From contig CALGLY010000165.1 of NCBI GenBank assembly GCA_937959095.1, positions 1-8,423 of the forward strand: a DNA stretch of 8,423 bases, given 5' to 3'. Below are positions 1 to 6,626 of this stretch, piece after piece. A program made the position numbers and the translations under genes. The notes under the pieces are model-generated. The model was not told the origin of the DNA, did no database searches, and was given only the letters and a program-made list of their open reading frames with translations. The first letter of the stretch is position 1; each line of letters opens with the position of its first letter. This stretch comes from an uncultured Saprospiraceae bacterium (GTDB lineage: Bacteria > Bacteroidota > Bacteroidia > Chitinophagales > Saprospiraceae).

Positions 1-27
1 AATTCTTCATTATCCATTTTCAATTAG

Positions 28-2859
28 TTAAAGATTTATTCTAAACGTAGCATTCACGAAATAATTCAAGCCGAACATATATAAGTAGCGATTTGGAAAA
101 AGGTCTACATTTTTTTCTTCAAAATCGAAGCGACCTTGCTCGTAGCCTGCTGTAATGAGTTCTTGATTATCTAAAATATTATTGACGCTTGCAGTCAAAT
201 TTAGGAAGTAATTTTCTCCTATTTTAAAGGATTTGCCAGCAAAAAAGTCAAGCGTATAGCCCGATGGTGCGCGCTCCTGATAGATAATTTCATTCCAAAG
301 TCCAGAGCCTTGTTCCACTCGATCTATACCCCGTTCATCGAAGGAAACGGCTGCATCTGTGCGACGGTTCGGATTGAAATCCATCCAAATATCATCGAAA
401 TAATTGAAACTTAGCGAAGCAAACCAATATTTTTTACCTTGATATTTTAGACTTGCCGAATAGGCCGTTTGTGGCGTATTAGGTACATAAAAATTCTTGG
501 CATAAATCGTTCTATCATCCACTAGGCGCAAGGAACTATTATCCAAATAAATATCTGCTGTTGGGCGTGACACGAAGGTATATTGCCCCAAGGCAGCTAC
601 AGCACTCACGCTCAATCCGCCAAAAAGTTTGGCTTCCGCAGCCAATTCTACCCCGAAGTGTTGCTTATCAATGCCTCGTAATAAGTAATTAACAAAGCCG
701 CCCGAAATCGCTTGCGAAACCGCATCCGAAATCGGCACATTGATGGTTTCATCTATAAAAAAAGCCTTGATTTCTGTTTGGTCTTCAAAGAGGGTGTAGT
801 AGGCAGTTGCCTTTGCTTTCAGATAAGGTGAGCGGTAGTTATAAGTTACTTCACCTGCTGTTATTTTCTCGCTTACTAAGTCTGGAACAATTTCATTTCG
901 CGTGCGTGGCGAACTAAATACCTGACGGAAATAAGGCGCACGGGTACGATAAAGTGCATTGGCAGAAAAATAGTTTCTACCATTCATTTTGTAGGTCAAA
1001 CCCGCCTTCGCGCCATAGTTGAAGAAGACTTCTAAATCGCTTGCGCCTAGAGAACTATTCGGGAATTTTCCATTTTTTACATTGCCTGTTCTCCAAAAAC
1101 CAGTACTCGAAAAATCGCCCGCTATGAAAGCATCCATTTTGGGGAAGCTAAAGTTAGCTTGCGCCCAAGCGTAGCCTTTTCGCACATTTGGATCGTAGTC
1201 ATAGCCAAAGCGATCTCCCACGCGAAGTATGCGATTGGGGACATCCAAATTGGTTTGTGCCAAGGTTAGACTGCCTGGATTGTCGCGCTCTACAAACTTA
1301 TCAATATCTACATAAAATTCGCCGCCTAGTAGGTCATTGACTACCTTGAAATTATTGCCTCTATAATATTGCAAACCTGCTCCTGCATTGAAGGTCAGGA
1401 CTTGATTCATTCTATTTTCATAAATCATGGAAGCATTTGCTTCGCGGCTATCATATCTGCGCTCCTCGATAATGTATTGCGAACGCAAGCCCGTGATGCT
1501 CTCCGTTGTACCATTTATATTCTCGACCGTTTCTACATTATTTCTATTGACATCATACATCGAATGCCAATCTACTTGCAGCAAATCGGGATTTTCGAGA
1601 AAGGCATTTACTAGCGCGAGTGAGTCTTCTGAAAAGGCAAGATTTCGCGCATTGCTCGGTAGTCGGCGATAATAATCGGGACGTGGTTCGGCTGCATCGT
1701 ACCAATCTATGGCAGTGCTTCCATTCCGTCCAAATTGATAGGAAAGCGAAGTCGTTAACTTCTCTTTTTCGTTAATTTCCCAATCATGGCGTAGCATTAT
1801 TACAGGCTGATGCGTATTCGCTACACGCGAGTTTCGGACTTCGCCATTTTGGTAGCCCCAATAGGAATTATAATAATTGGTGCCAGCTAAATCATAAAGT
1901 TCTTGGGTGTTAAAACTATTTTTTCCACGTTTCGTGGGTGCGCCAAAAACGGTGAGATTGACTAGATGTTCTTTGGCTACTTGCTTATCGACACTCAAGA
2001 AATACGCGGCAGCATCATAAAAAGTGCCTGGTGTATAACTCTCCTGCGCCCACCTGCGAGAAGCGGATAAGGATACCGCCCAGCCATTTGCCATCATGCC
2101 TGTGTTGTAGGTTGCCATCACCCGATTGGTATAGCTTCTATTGGCTTGGGCATAGGAAATGCGTAAGCCTTTGCGCTGTTGCGAGGCGCGGGTATCTATG
2201 TGGGTTGCGCCACCTACATCTCCGAAGGTATAGTCCGTAGCGGCTAATCCTGCATTGAAAGTTCGGTTTCGGAAAACATCATTCAGACCGCCCCACGCAC
2301 TCCAAAAGGCGCGTCCGTTTTCCAATTCATTCATCGGGATACCATTCAGAAATACACCTGTATTCTTAGAATCGTATCCTCGAATACGAAAGCGAGCCGC
2401 CCCTAAATTGAAGGCTGCGGTATTGATAAATACATCTCGCGAAGCAGCAAGCAGACCTGATATATTTTGTGCTGCATTATCGTTTTCCGAAAATTGATCG
2501 TCATTAATCGTGATGACGGGGATAAAATCTTGACTCTCCGTTTCATCTTGCCCTGTGGTAAGTAGCAGAATACCAATATCATTTACTTCCTCTGCTTTCA
2601 CGACTACTTCTTTTTCGAGGCTTTGGTATTCTTCCAGTTCTAGCAGCAGCACTTGTTCGCCTGCTTTTAGTCCATCTATCTGAAAATAGCCTTCCGCATC
2701 CGATATACTTCCTTTATTGGTGTATTGAATGCTTACGCGTACTCCTGCAAGTGGCTTTTCCGTAGTCGCATCTTGCACTTGCCCTTTCAGACTAAAGCTT
2801 TGAGCTTGAAGACTACTAAATAGGAGCATAAAAATGATAGAAAGTAGCTGTATTTTCAT
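28..2859 (-). CDS. TonB-dependent outer-membrane receptor with N-terminal carboxypeptidase-regulatory-like domain
   Basis: A 943-residue outer-membrane receptor expected to import an unknown ligand using TonB/ExbBD energy. Seen in sequence: a signal peptide at about residues 1-20 (hydrophobic core, then LQAQ); a CarboxypepD_reg-like beta-sandwich at about 23-90 (LKGQVQDATTEKPLAGVRVS, then DAEGYFQIDGL); a plug domain at about 115-225 with the typical FRIRGYDSKNTGVFLNGIPM stretch; and a long barrel with alternating aromatic strands ending in NYFVNATFRINL. The length is normal for the family. No SusD-like lipoprotein gene is adjacent and the SusC hallmarks are not evident, so this is a general TonB-dependent receptor rather than a SusC pair. 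The reading frame also opens one codon earlier with TTG (2860-2862); the ATG at 2857-2859 directly before the Lys-containing signal peptide is preferred. It probably has its own transcript, given the terminator and promoter-like box upstream. Substrate (peptide, siderophore, glycan) cannot be told. Confidence 0.93.
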   Translation of the reverse strand: MKIQLLSIIFMLLFSSLQAQSFSLKGQVQDATTEKPLAGVRVSIQYTNKGSISDAEGYFQIDGLKAGEQVLLLELEEYQSLEKEVVVKAEEVNDIGILLLTTGQDETESQDFIPVITINDDQFSENDNAAQNISGLLAASRDVFINTAAFNLGAARFRIRGYDSKNTGVFLNGIPMNELENGRAFWSAWGGLNDVFRNRTFNAGLAATDYTFGDVGGATHIDTRASQQRKGLRISYAQANRSYTNRVMATYNTGMMANGWAVSLSASRRWAQESYTPGTFYDAAAYFLSVDKQVAKEHLVNLTVFGAPTKRGKNSFNTQELYDLAGTNYYNSYWGYQNGEVRNSRVANTHQPVIMLRHDWEINEKEKLTTSLSYQFGRNGSTAIDWYDAAEPRPDYYRRLPSNARNLAFSEDSLALVNAFLENPDLLQVDWHSMYDVNRNNVETVENINGTTESITGLRSQYIIEERRYDSREANASMIYENRMNQVLTFNAGAGLQYYRGNNFKVVNDLLGGEFYVDIDKFVERDNPGSLTLAQTNLDVPNRILRVGDRFGYDYDPNVRKGYAWAQANFSFPKMDAFIAGDFSSTGFWRTGNVKNGKFPNSSLGASDLEVFFNYGAKAGLTYKMNGRNYFSANALYRTRAPYFRQVFSSPRTRNEIVPDLVSEKITAGEVTYNYRSPYLKAKATAYYTLFEDQTEIKAFFIDETINVPISDAVSQAISGGFVNYLLRGIDKQHFGVELAAEAKLFGGLSVSAVAALGQYTFVSRPTADIYLDNSSLRLVDDRTIYAKNFYVPNTPQTAYSASLKYQGKKYWFASLSFNYFDDIWMDFNPNRRTDAAVSFDERGIDRVEQGSGLWNEIIYQERAPSGYTLDFFAGKSFKIGENYFLNLTASVNNILDNQELITAGYEQGRFDFEEKNVDLFPNRYLYMFGLNYFVNATFRINL

Positions 2860-2880
2860 CAATTATTGATTTGATAAATA

Positions 2881-2929
2881 AGACTTGGTAGTCTGGATTG
2901 GTATAATTGCCAAGCGGTTTTCAGACTAC
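2881..2929 (-). promoter_or_regulatory. TonB-receptor 5' leader with two mutually exclusive hairpins
   Basis: In the minus-strand leader, 22 nt or more upstream of the receptor ATG, an 8-bp stem can form between 2922-2929 and 2888-2895 (CAGACTAC/GTAGTCTG), with an inner TTGG/CCAA pairing (2898-2901 with 2910-2913). The middle segment AGTCT (2890-2894) can pair instead with AGACT at 2881-2885 across a 4-nt loop, so the two folds exclude each other. This is the layout of a small attenuator or translation switch, but the stems are short and could be chance. No known riboswitch class was recognised. Confidence 0.3.
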
Positions 2930-2936
2930 AAAAGTA
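2929..2936 (-). promoter_or_regulatory. Candidate Bacteroidota -7 promoter box for the TonB receptor
   Basis: On the minus strand this reads TACTTTTG, an exact match to the TAnnTTTG -7 element known from Bacteroides and Flavobacterium. It lies about 70 nt upstream of the receptor ATG and downstream of the terminator at 2986-3024, which is a sensible place. No clear TTG/TTTG -33 element is visible 17-23 nt further upstream, so the call rests on the -7 box and position only. Confidence 0.42.
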
Positions 2937-2985
2937 AGCGGTGTTAGGGAATTTTTACTTTTTTGGCTATAAATTCTTTTCACAG

Positions 2986-3024
2986 AAAAAAAATCCCCTA
3001 CCAAACACGAAGTTCGATAGGGGA
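2986..3024 (-). terminator. Rho-independent terminator downstream of the M43 protease gene
   Basis: Read on the minus strand, TCCCCTA (3024-3018) pairs perfectly with TAGGGGA (3000-2994) around a 17-nt loop that can itself form a short hairpin, and is followed at once by eight T residues (2993-2986). This is the classic intrinsic terminator form. It lies about 220 nt past the M43 stop codon and before the receptor promoter candidate, and so separates the two minus-strand genes. The plus strand has no T-run after the stem, so it should act in one direction only. Confidence 0.8.
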
Positions 3025-3246
3025 GTGATCCTAGTTTTAAATATGTGTTGCTAGTGCATTGTCAAGTATGAAATGAGGGGTAATCATTGGTCGGTCTTTT
3101 TCCGCTACTCTTCGTTACAAAATTCGGCTTCATAAGCCGTTATGTTCCAAATTTTGCGCCTTGCTGTCGGCAGACAGGATTAGCGAAAAAAAACGCGCAA
3201 GCTACCCGCCATTTCAAGTGTCCCGTAACACTAGTCCTTTTATTGT
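3025..3246. other. Non-coding stretch between the protease stop and its terminator
   Basis: Together with 2860-3024 this makes the 387-nt gap between receptor and protease. No credible gene is seen: a 76-codon plus-strand frame crosses it but runs antisense into the protease end and has no recognisable protein features. The stretch would be the 3' untranslated part of the protease transcript. It contains the palindromic repeat at 3109-3160 and a small separate hairpin, CTGTC (3164-3168) with GACAG (3173-3177), loop GGCA. Confidence 0.6.
3109..3160. repeat. Imperfect palindromic intergenic repeat, copy A
   Basis: An inner 6-bp stem CGGCTT/AAGCCG (3125-3130 with 3134-3139, loop CAT) is nested in an outer 7-bp stem CAAAATT/AATTTTG (3118-3124 with 3150-3156) with a 10-nt bulge. 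The minus strand shares an ordered pattern with the palindrome at the right end of the window: AGGC, A-run, ACATA, inner hairpin, GC-GA, T-run, TAACGAAG. That suggests a dispersed repeat family. It is not a terminator by itself. Confidence 0.45.
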
Positions 3247-5211
3247 TTAATTCTTTACAAAACGAAGAAGGTTTACAGCTTCGTCTGATTTTATGCTTAC
3301 GAAGTACGTGCCTGTAGGTAAGTGAGCTACATTAAGTTGCACGGAATTCAAATTTTTATAGAGTTCACTCATTATTACTCTTCCTGTCAGGTCTATAATT
3401 TCAACTGTATTTACTTTTTGATTTGCTTCTACGTTTAAAACATTAGAAGTCGGAGAAGGAAATACTTTCGTATTGAAATCTTTATCTTCTATATTGATAG
3501 AAACAATAGAAGAATACTCAAAAGTACCATCTATATCTACTTGCTTTAAGCGATAATAATTTAGAGTAGTAGATGGATTTAAGTCACTAAAGGTATAGTA
3601 TTGTGTTTCGACTGTTGTTCCCGCACCTTGAACTTTACCAATTGACTCGAACTTAGTTCCTGTATTGCTGCGTTCTATCTCAAAATAGGCATTATCTTTT
3701 TCAGAAGCTGTAGACCAACTTAATTGATTTACTCCATCTTTATATTTTCCTGAAAAAGCAAGTAATTCTACAGGTACACTACAAGCTCCACAAGGCGTTA
3801 TAGTAACCGTAAATTCTACCCGATTACTTTCACATGTTGCATCTGTATAGAAATTGGCATTAGATACATAAAACATATATTCACCAGCAGTAAGGCATCC
3901 TTCAGCATCTGTGGGAATAGGAGGTGAAAAAGAAACACCTTCTGATAGTGGTGTTCCACCTGTACTAACATCCCACCAAGCAAAGCATTCTGCTGCAAAT
4001 GGACTTCCTTCTCCGGAACGTGTTTCCTCTGTTGTAGTAGTAACTGCGTTCAATAAACCAGCAGGATTATTCGAGCAAACAGGAGCAATTGTAGGTGCTT
4101 CTGGATCAGGCATACAACAGATAGTTTGTCCTTTGCAAGTATTGAGTAAATCACTCATTTTCGCCAACTGACACGTTGTGAAATCAGTACCTCCACAACT
4201 AGCCCAAGGGTTATAGTTCATAATGTTTGTTAAATCAGGTTGGAATGGCGCAGGTCCTGTATAAGAACAACCATTACAAACATCTACATAACATTCTGGA
4301 CATACTGGTCCTATACAAGGCATATTGCAAGCTGGGTCACCAGCATCAAAGCATCTGCCCTCACTTAGAAGTGGATCAGGATTGGTATCATAGATTCCGT
4401 CACCAATTCCAGCACCTCCAAATAAGCCCCCTCTATTGAAATCCGTACAGTAGTTATCAGCGGCATTCTGAGTAGGAGATACAGAACTTCCATCGGCATT
4501 TACTACTTCATCCGCAGCACTATCATCATTGTGGGTGTGAAATAGTCCTAAATAATGTCCGATTTCGTGACCTGATGTGCTTGCTGTACCAAAGCCACAG
4601 GATCCTGTATTAGTAGAATAAACCATATGATTTAGTCCTAGATTAGCATCATCTGTAGGTAAATAGGCATAGCCACAAATAGCAATATTAAAATTTACAA
4701 CTAGGTAAATATTAATAACACCAGCTACATCATTAGCAGAGGTAATATTTCCTCCAAATATATCATCATCTTGTGTATCCGTCCAAGTACCATCGCCACC
4801 ATTAGGGTCGGTAATAATATTACGTTCTCCACACTCAAAAAAGGAAACACCTATGGGGCTATATAAGCCATTCAATACGCCCATTTCTTGGTCAATCAAG
4901 CTTGCTAAATTTGCTGGATGTCCATTGCCTGCACTATTTTCAAGAATATGAAAGATAATAGGTAACCGAAAAGTGCAATTTGGCGTATCAAATGCACAAT
5001 CTTCTACCGTCCCATCATCAGCAGGATCAGCGTAACACTCAGCTAGTAAAGGACAAAATGCTAAACGGGCACTTGGATTATTGGTTAAATGTTTTTGATG
5101 CATTTCCATAGTGGCGCACTTAGTTACTGGGTTTTCTAAACTAGTGGCTTGCGAAAAAATACAGGTAGTACTCAATAATAGAATTACTACGGCTAGGTAA
5201 ATTTTTTTCAT
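3247..5211 (-). CDS. Secreted M43-family (pappalysin/cytophagalysin-like) zinc metalloprotease with T9SS sorting domain
   Basis: A 654-residue secreted metalloendopeptidase. Seen: a signal peptide at 1-20 (MKKIYLAVVILLLS, then CIFSQA); a protease domain at about 80-360 with the zinc motif HEIGHYLGLFH (His215, Glu216, His219, His225; the HExxHxxGxxH form of metzincins) and a Met-turn NIMNY with Met331, as in family M43. Cysteines are abundant at about 53-365, which suggests disulfides. Residues about 366-475 look like an Ig-like spacer (AWWDVSTGG, then AGEYMFYVS); 480-575 is the VELLAFSGKY, then LSWSTASEKDNAYFEIERS module common before T9SS signals; 582-654 is a type A T9SS C-terminal domain (VFPSPTSNVLNVE, DLTGRVIM, LPTGTYFVSI, ending RFVKN). 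Export by Sec, then T9SS, to the surface or medium is expected; proteolysis of extracellular protein is inferred from the family. The start ATG sits directly before the Lys-Lys signal peptide. The gene is monocistronic, with a terminator at 2986-3024. Confidence 0.93.
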   Translation of the reverse strand: MKKIYLAVVILLLSTTCIFSQATSLENPVTKCATMEMHQKHLTNNPSARLAFCPLLAECYADPADDGTVEDCAFDTPNCTFRLPIIFHILENSAGNGHPANLASLIDQEMGVLNGLYSPIGVSFFECGERNIITDPNGGDGTWTDTQDDDIFGGNITSANDVAGVINIYLVVNFNIAICGYAYLPTDDANLGLNHMVYSTNTGSCGFGTASTSGHEIGHYLGLFHTHNDDSAADEVVNADGSSVSPTQNAADNYCTDFNRGGLFGGAGIGDGIYDTNPDPLLSEGRCFDAGDPACNMPCIGPVCPECYVDVCNGCSYTGPAPFQPDLTNIMNYNPWASCGGTDFTTCQLAKMSDLLNTCKGQTICCMPDPEAPTIAPVCSNNPAGLLNAVTTTTEETRSGEGSPFAAECFAWWDVSTGGTPLSEGVSFSPPIPTDAEGCLTAGEYMFYVSNANFYTDATCESNRVEFTVTITPCGACSVPVELLAFSGKYKDGVNQLSWSTASEKDNAYFEIERSNTGTKFESIGKVQGAGTTVETQYYTFSDLNPSTTLNYYRLKQVDIDGTFEYSSIVSINIEDKDFNTKVFPSPTSNVLNVEANQKVNTVEIIDLTGRVIMSELYKNLNSVQLNVAHLPTGTYFVSIKSDEAVNLLRFVKN

Positions 5212-5357
5212 GAAGGTAGTATTTGTAACTTTGTTTACGTTGGATATAAAGAGTAGTTAAATAGCTTACAAGTGCTATTTAAATTGTATTATGTTGAATA
5301 AATAAAGTAAAAAATACTGTAGAAGAATACTTGGTAAGGTGACTTATAAGCAGAGTT

Positions 5358-5378
5358 GTGCTATCATTTGCACGATAG
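5358..5378. repeat. Overlapping short dyads upstream of the protease gene
   Basis: CTATC (5361-5365) pairs with GATAG (5374-5378), and the overlapping GTGC (5358-5361) pairs with GCAC (5370-5373). The two pairings compete. The site is about 150 nt upstream of the protease ATG and could be a regulator-binding dyad, but arms of 4-5 bp are close to chance expectation in such AT-rich DNA. Confidence 0.2.
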
Positions 5379-5723
5379 TAAAAAGTAAGTATGTTTTAAC
5401 GGTTCAAGTTTCTAGTACAGCAATGTATTTTAATAAAAACAATTATTAGGAGAGACGTGAGAGTATTTGCTTGTGTCGTCTTATTTTGCTTAACTAAAAG
5501 TAAGCTACTAATAATTGGTAATCGGTTGAAACTAATTTTGATGCAAAGTAAAACAATACATTTTCTTGACAAAAAAAAGGACAGTTTTTTTCTTCTAATG
5601 AACCGTAATTTACCTTTTATAGGGTGTTTGTAGTAATATTTTGGTTGTTCATCATTAAAAAAGCTACTCTATTAACCATAATGTTGGTAATGATGGCATA
5701 TTTTAATTGTGTTGTTTATTAAT

Positions 5724-5881
5724 AGACTTGTTACCCTTTAAAAAACACTCATCTGAAAACACCTTTTCCGCTATTTTGCCTTAAAAATCAGTCATAGTAT
5801 CAACAATACTCCATCTTTTTAAGAAAAACTATCGAAAAAATCAGAATTTCAGTTAAGCACTTTTTAAAGGGTAACAAGTCT
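5724..5881. mobile_element. MITE-like 158-bp element with 21-bp perfect terminal inverted repeats
   Basis: The left end 5724-5744 (AGACTTGTTACCCTTTAAAA and one more A) is the exact reverse complement of the right end 5861-5881. The trinucleotide AAT flanks it on both sides (5721-5723 and 5882-5884), as expected for a 3-bp target duplication. The inside is palindromic about nearly the same centre (about 5802): CTGAAA 5753-5758 with TTTCAG 5847-5852, CTTAAAAA 5780-5787 with TTTTTAAG 5816-5823, and AGTAT 5796-5800 with ATACT 5806-5810. No transposase or other coding sequence is present, so it would be non-autonomous and mobilised by a related insertion sequence elsewhere. The AGAC-type ends with a 3-bp duplication recall some IS5-family groups, but that is a guess. 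Alternatively it is a long structured RNA or terminator-like hairpin. Confidence 0.65.
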
Positions 5882-5934
5882 AATGAATCATTCCTGATTT
5901 GCGGTTGAAGGTTATTTATTAAGGAGTGGCACTT

Positions 5935-5970
5935 ATGAGCTGTTATATTATTCTGTTTTCTAGTATATGA
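5935..5970 (+). other. Possible 11-codon leader peptide with strong ribosome binding site
   Basis: ATG at 5935 opens a frame encoding MSCYIILFSSI and ends in TGA (5968-5970). A perfect AAGGAG (5921-5926) lies 8 nt upstream, which is unusually good for this window, where the real genes show no clear Shine-Dalgarno sequence. It precedes the FMN reductase ATG by 34 nt. It may be a translated leader or chance. If the promoter candidate at 5972-5979 is correct, this frame would lie outside the reductase transcript. Confidence 0.2.
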
Positions 5971-5971
5971 T

Positions 5972-5979
5972 TACATTCG
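5972..5979 (+). promoter_or_regulatory. Weak candidate -7 box for the FMN reductase
   Basis: TACATTCG matches the Bacteroidota TAnnTTTG element with one mismatch and lies 25 nt before the reductase ATG, giving a short leader. No convincing -33 TTG is seen at the right distance, so this is a low-confidence call. Confidence 0.28.
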
Positions 5980-6004
5980 CAAATCGAAAGTACAAAATTA
6001 AAAT

Positions 6005-6544
6005 ATGATAACAATAATAAGCGGTACAAATAGAAAAGGAAGCAAAACCCGAATTTTTGCAGCCTATTGTGCAGAACAATTAAAAACCAAAACTCAAGAA
6101 GCTGTAGAATTTATTGCCCTAGAAGATATTCCACATGATTGGTTTTTTGCAGATATGTATAAACCGAGCGAGCAAGCGAAAAGTCTAGCCGAATTACAGG
6201 ATAAAGCGATTCTTCCAGCCCAAAAATTCTTGATTCTCTCGCCTGAATATAATGGGGGGATGCCAGGCGCATTGAAGCTTTTTATTGATGCGATTTCGAT
6301 ACGAGAATATGTAGCAAATTTTAAAGGCAAAAAAGCAGCACTCATTGGCATTGCATCAGGGCGAGCAGGCAATTTGCGAGGCTGTGACCAAGGAACAACC
6401 GTTCTAAATCATGTAGGCGTACAGGTTATGCCCAATAAATTGCCGATTTCGCAAATAGGAAGCCTATTGGAAGGAAAAACTATAACAGATAAGGCAACTT
6501 TGGATACCTTAGATCAATTCTTGGACGCGTTTTTAGCATTCTAA
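6005..6544 (+). CDS. NAD(P)H-dependent FMN reductase family protein (flavodoxin-like fold)
   Basis: A 179-residue cytoplasmic flavoprotein, a usual length for the NADPH-dependent FMN reductase family (SsuE, ChrR, ArsH and azoreductase relatives). Seen: beta-strand 1 followed by the phosphate-binding loop SGTNRKGSKT (residues 6-15); the family hallmark PEYNGGMPGALKLFIDAIS (80-98), which contacts the flavin; and a third glycine-rich loop GIASGRAGNLRG (115-126). There is no signal peptide or membrane segment. The family uses NAD(P)H to reduce FMN or quinones, chromate or azo compounds; the actual substrate cannot be told from sequence. The ATG at 6005 places the first beta-strand (MITIISG) correctly at the N-terminus. 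The next gene, a secreted propeller, starts 82 nt after the stop in the same direction, but a 15-bp hairpin lies between them and a functional link is not evident. Confidence 0.92.
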   Translation: MITIISGTNRKGSKTRIFAAYCAEQLKTKTQEAVEFIALEDIPHDWFFADMYKPSEQAKSLAELQDKAILPAQKFLILSPEYNGGMPGALKLFIDAISIREYVANFKGKKAALIGIASGRAGNLRGCDQGTTVLNHVGVQVMPNKLPISQIGSLLEGKTITDKATLDTLDQFLDAFLAF

Positions 6545-6558
6545 TCGTTTCGTGTTTT

Positions 6559-6609
6559 TTAGCTCGACTTTAGCCAATAGCTAGTTGCCAATGACTAAAG
6601 TCGAGCTAA
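6559..6609 (+). promoter_or_regulatory. Perfect 15-bp hairpin between reductase and propeller genes
   Basis: 6559-6573 (TTAGCTCGACTTTAG) is the exact reverse complement of 6595-6609, with a 21-nt loop. It begins 15 nt after the reductase stop and ends 17 nt before the chosen propeller start. A T-run precedes the stem on the plus strand, but none follows it on either strand, so it is not a textbook intrinsic terminator. It could reduce read-through, stabilise the upstream mRNA end, or control translation of the downstream gene. It covers the alternative TTG (6585) and ATG (6591) starts of the propeller frame, which argues against those starts. Confidence 0.55.
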
Positions 6610-6626
6610 GCATAAAAATATCCAAA

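Larger units (their letters stand above)
5212..6004. other. Long AT-rich divergent intergenic region
   Basis: This 793-nt stretch separates the minus-strand protease from the plus-strand FMN reductase and should hold promoters for both. No long coding frame on either strand looks real. What can be seen in it: a dyad at 5358-5378, the 158-bp palindromic MITE-like element at 5724-5881, a tiny frame with a good ribosome binding site at 5935-5970, and a weak promoter-like box at 5972-5979. No clear TAnnTTTG box for the protease was found. The rest (5212-5357 and 5379-5723) is AT-rich with no structure I can name. Confidence 0.7.

Noticed and set aside
1..27. On the minus strand, an ATG at 15-17 after the receptor stop begins a frame M-D-N-E-E running off the edge.
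   Set aside because: Only five codons are visible, and the AT-rich TTCATTATCCATTTTC-like text is typical low-complexity intergenic sequence in such genomes; a gene start cannot be supported.
1369..2497. Several plus-strand frames of 69-81 codons inside the TonB receptor gene.
   Set aside because: They are antisense shadows of a well-supported gene, with compositions unlike real proteins.
3087..3317. A 76-codon plus-strand frame in the gap after the protease gene.
   Set aside because: It overlaps the protease 3' end in antisense, covers a palindromic repeat, and its translation shows no domain, signal peptide or sensible composition.
28..5211. The receptor and the M43 protease as one operon, or as a SusCD-type utilisation locus.
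   Set aside because: A strong terminator and a promoter-like box separate them, the gap is 387 nt, and no SusD-like gene is present.
5212..5723. Possible small RNA or promoter signals in the AT-rich gap upstream of the protease.
   Set aside because: No TAnnTTTG/TTG pair, no hairpin followed by a T-run, and no known RNA family could be recognised.
6585..6626. Extended N-terminus of the propeller protein from the TTG at 6585 or the ATG at 6591.
   Set aside because: The extra residues precede a complete signal peptide and are encoded by the loop and right arm of the hairpin; the ATG at 6627 gives a normal exported protein.
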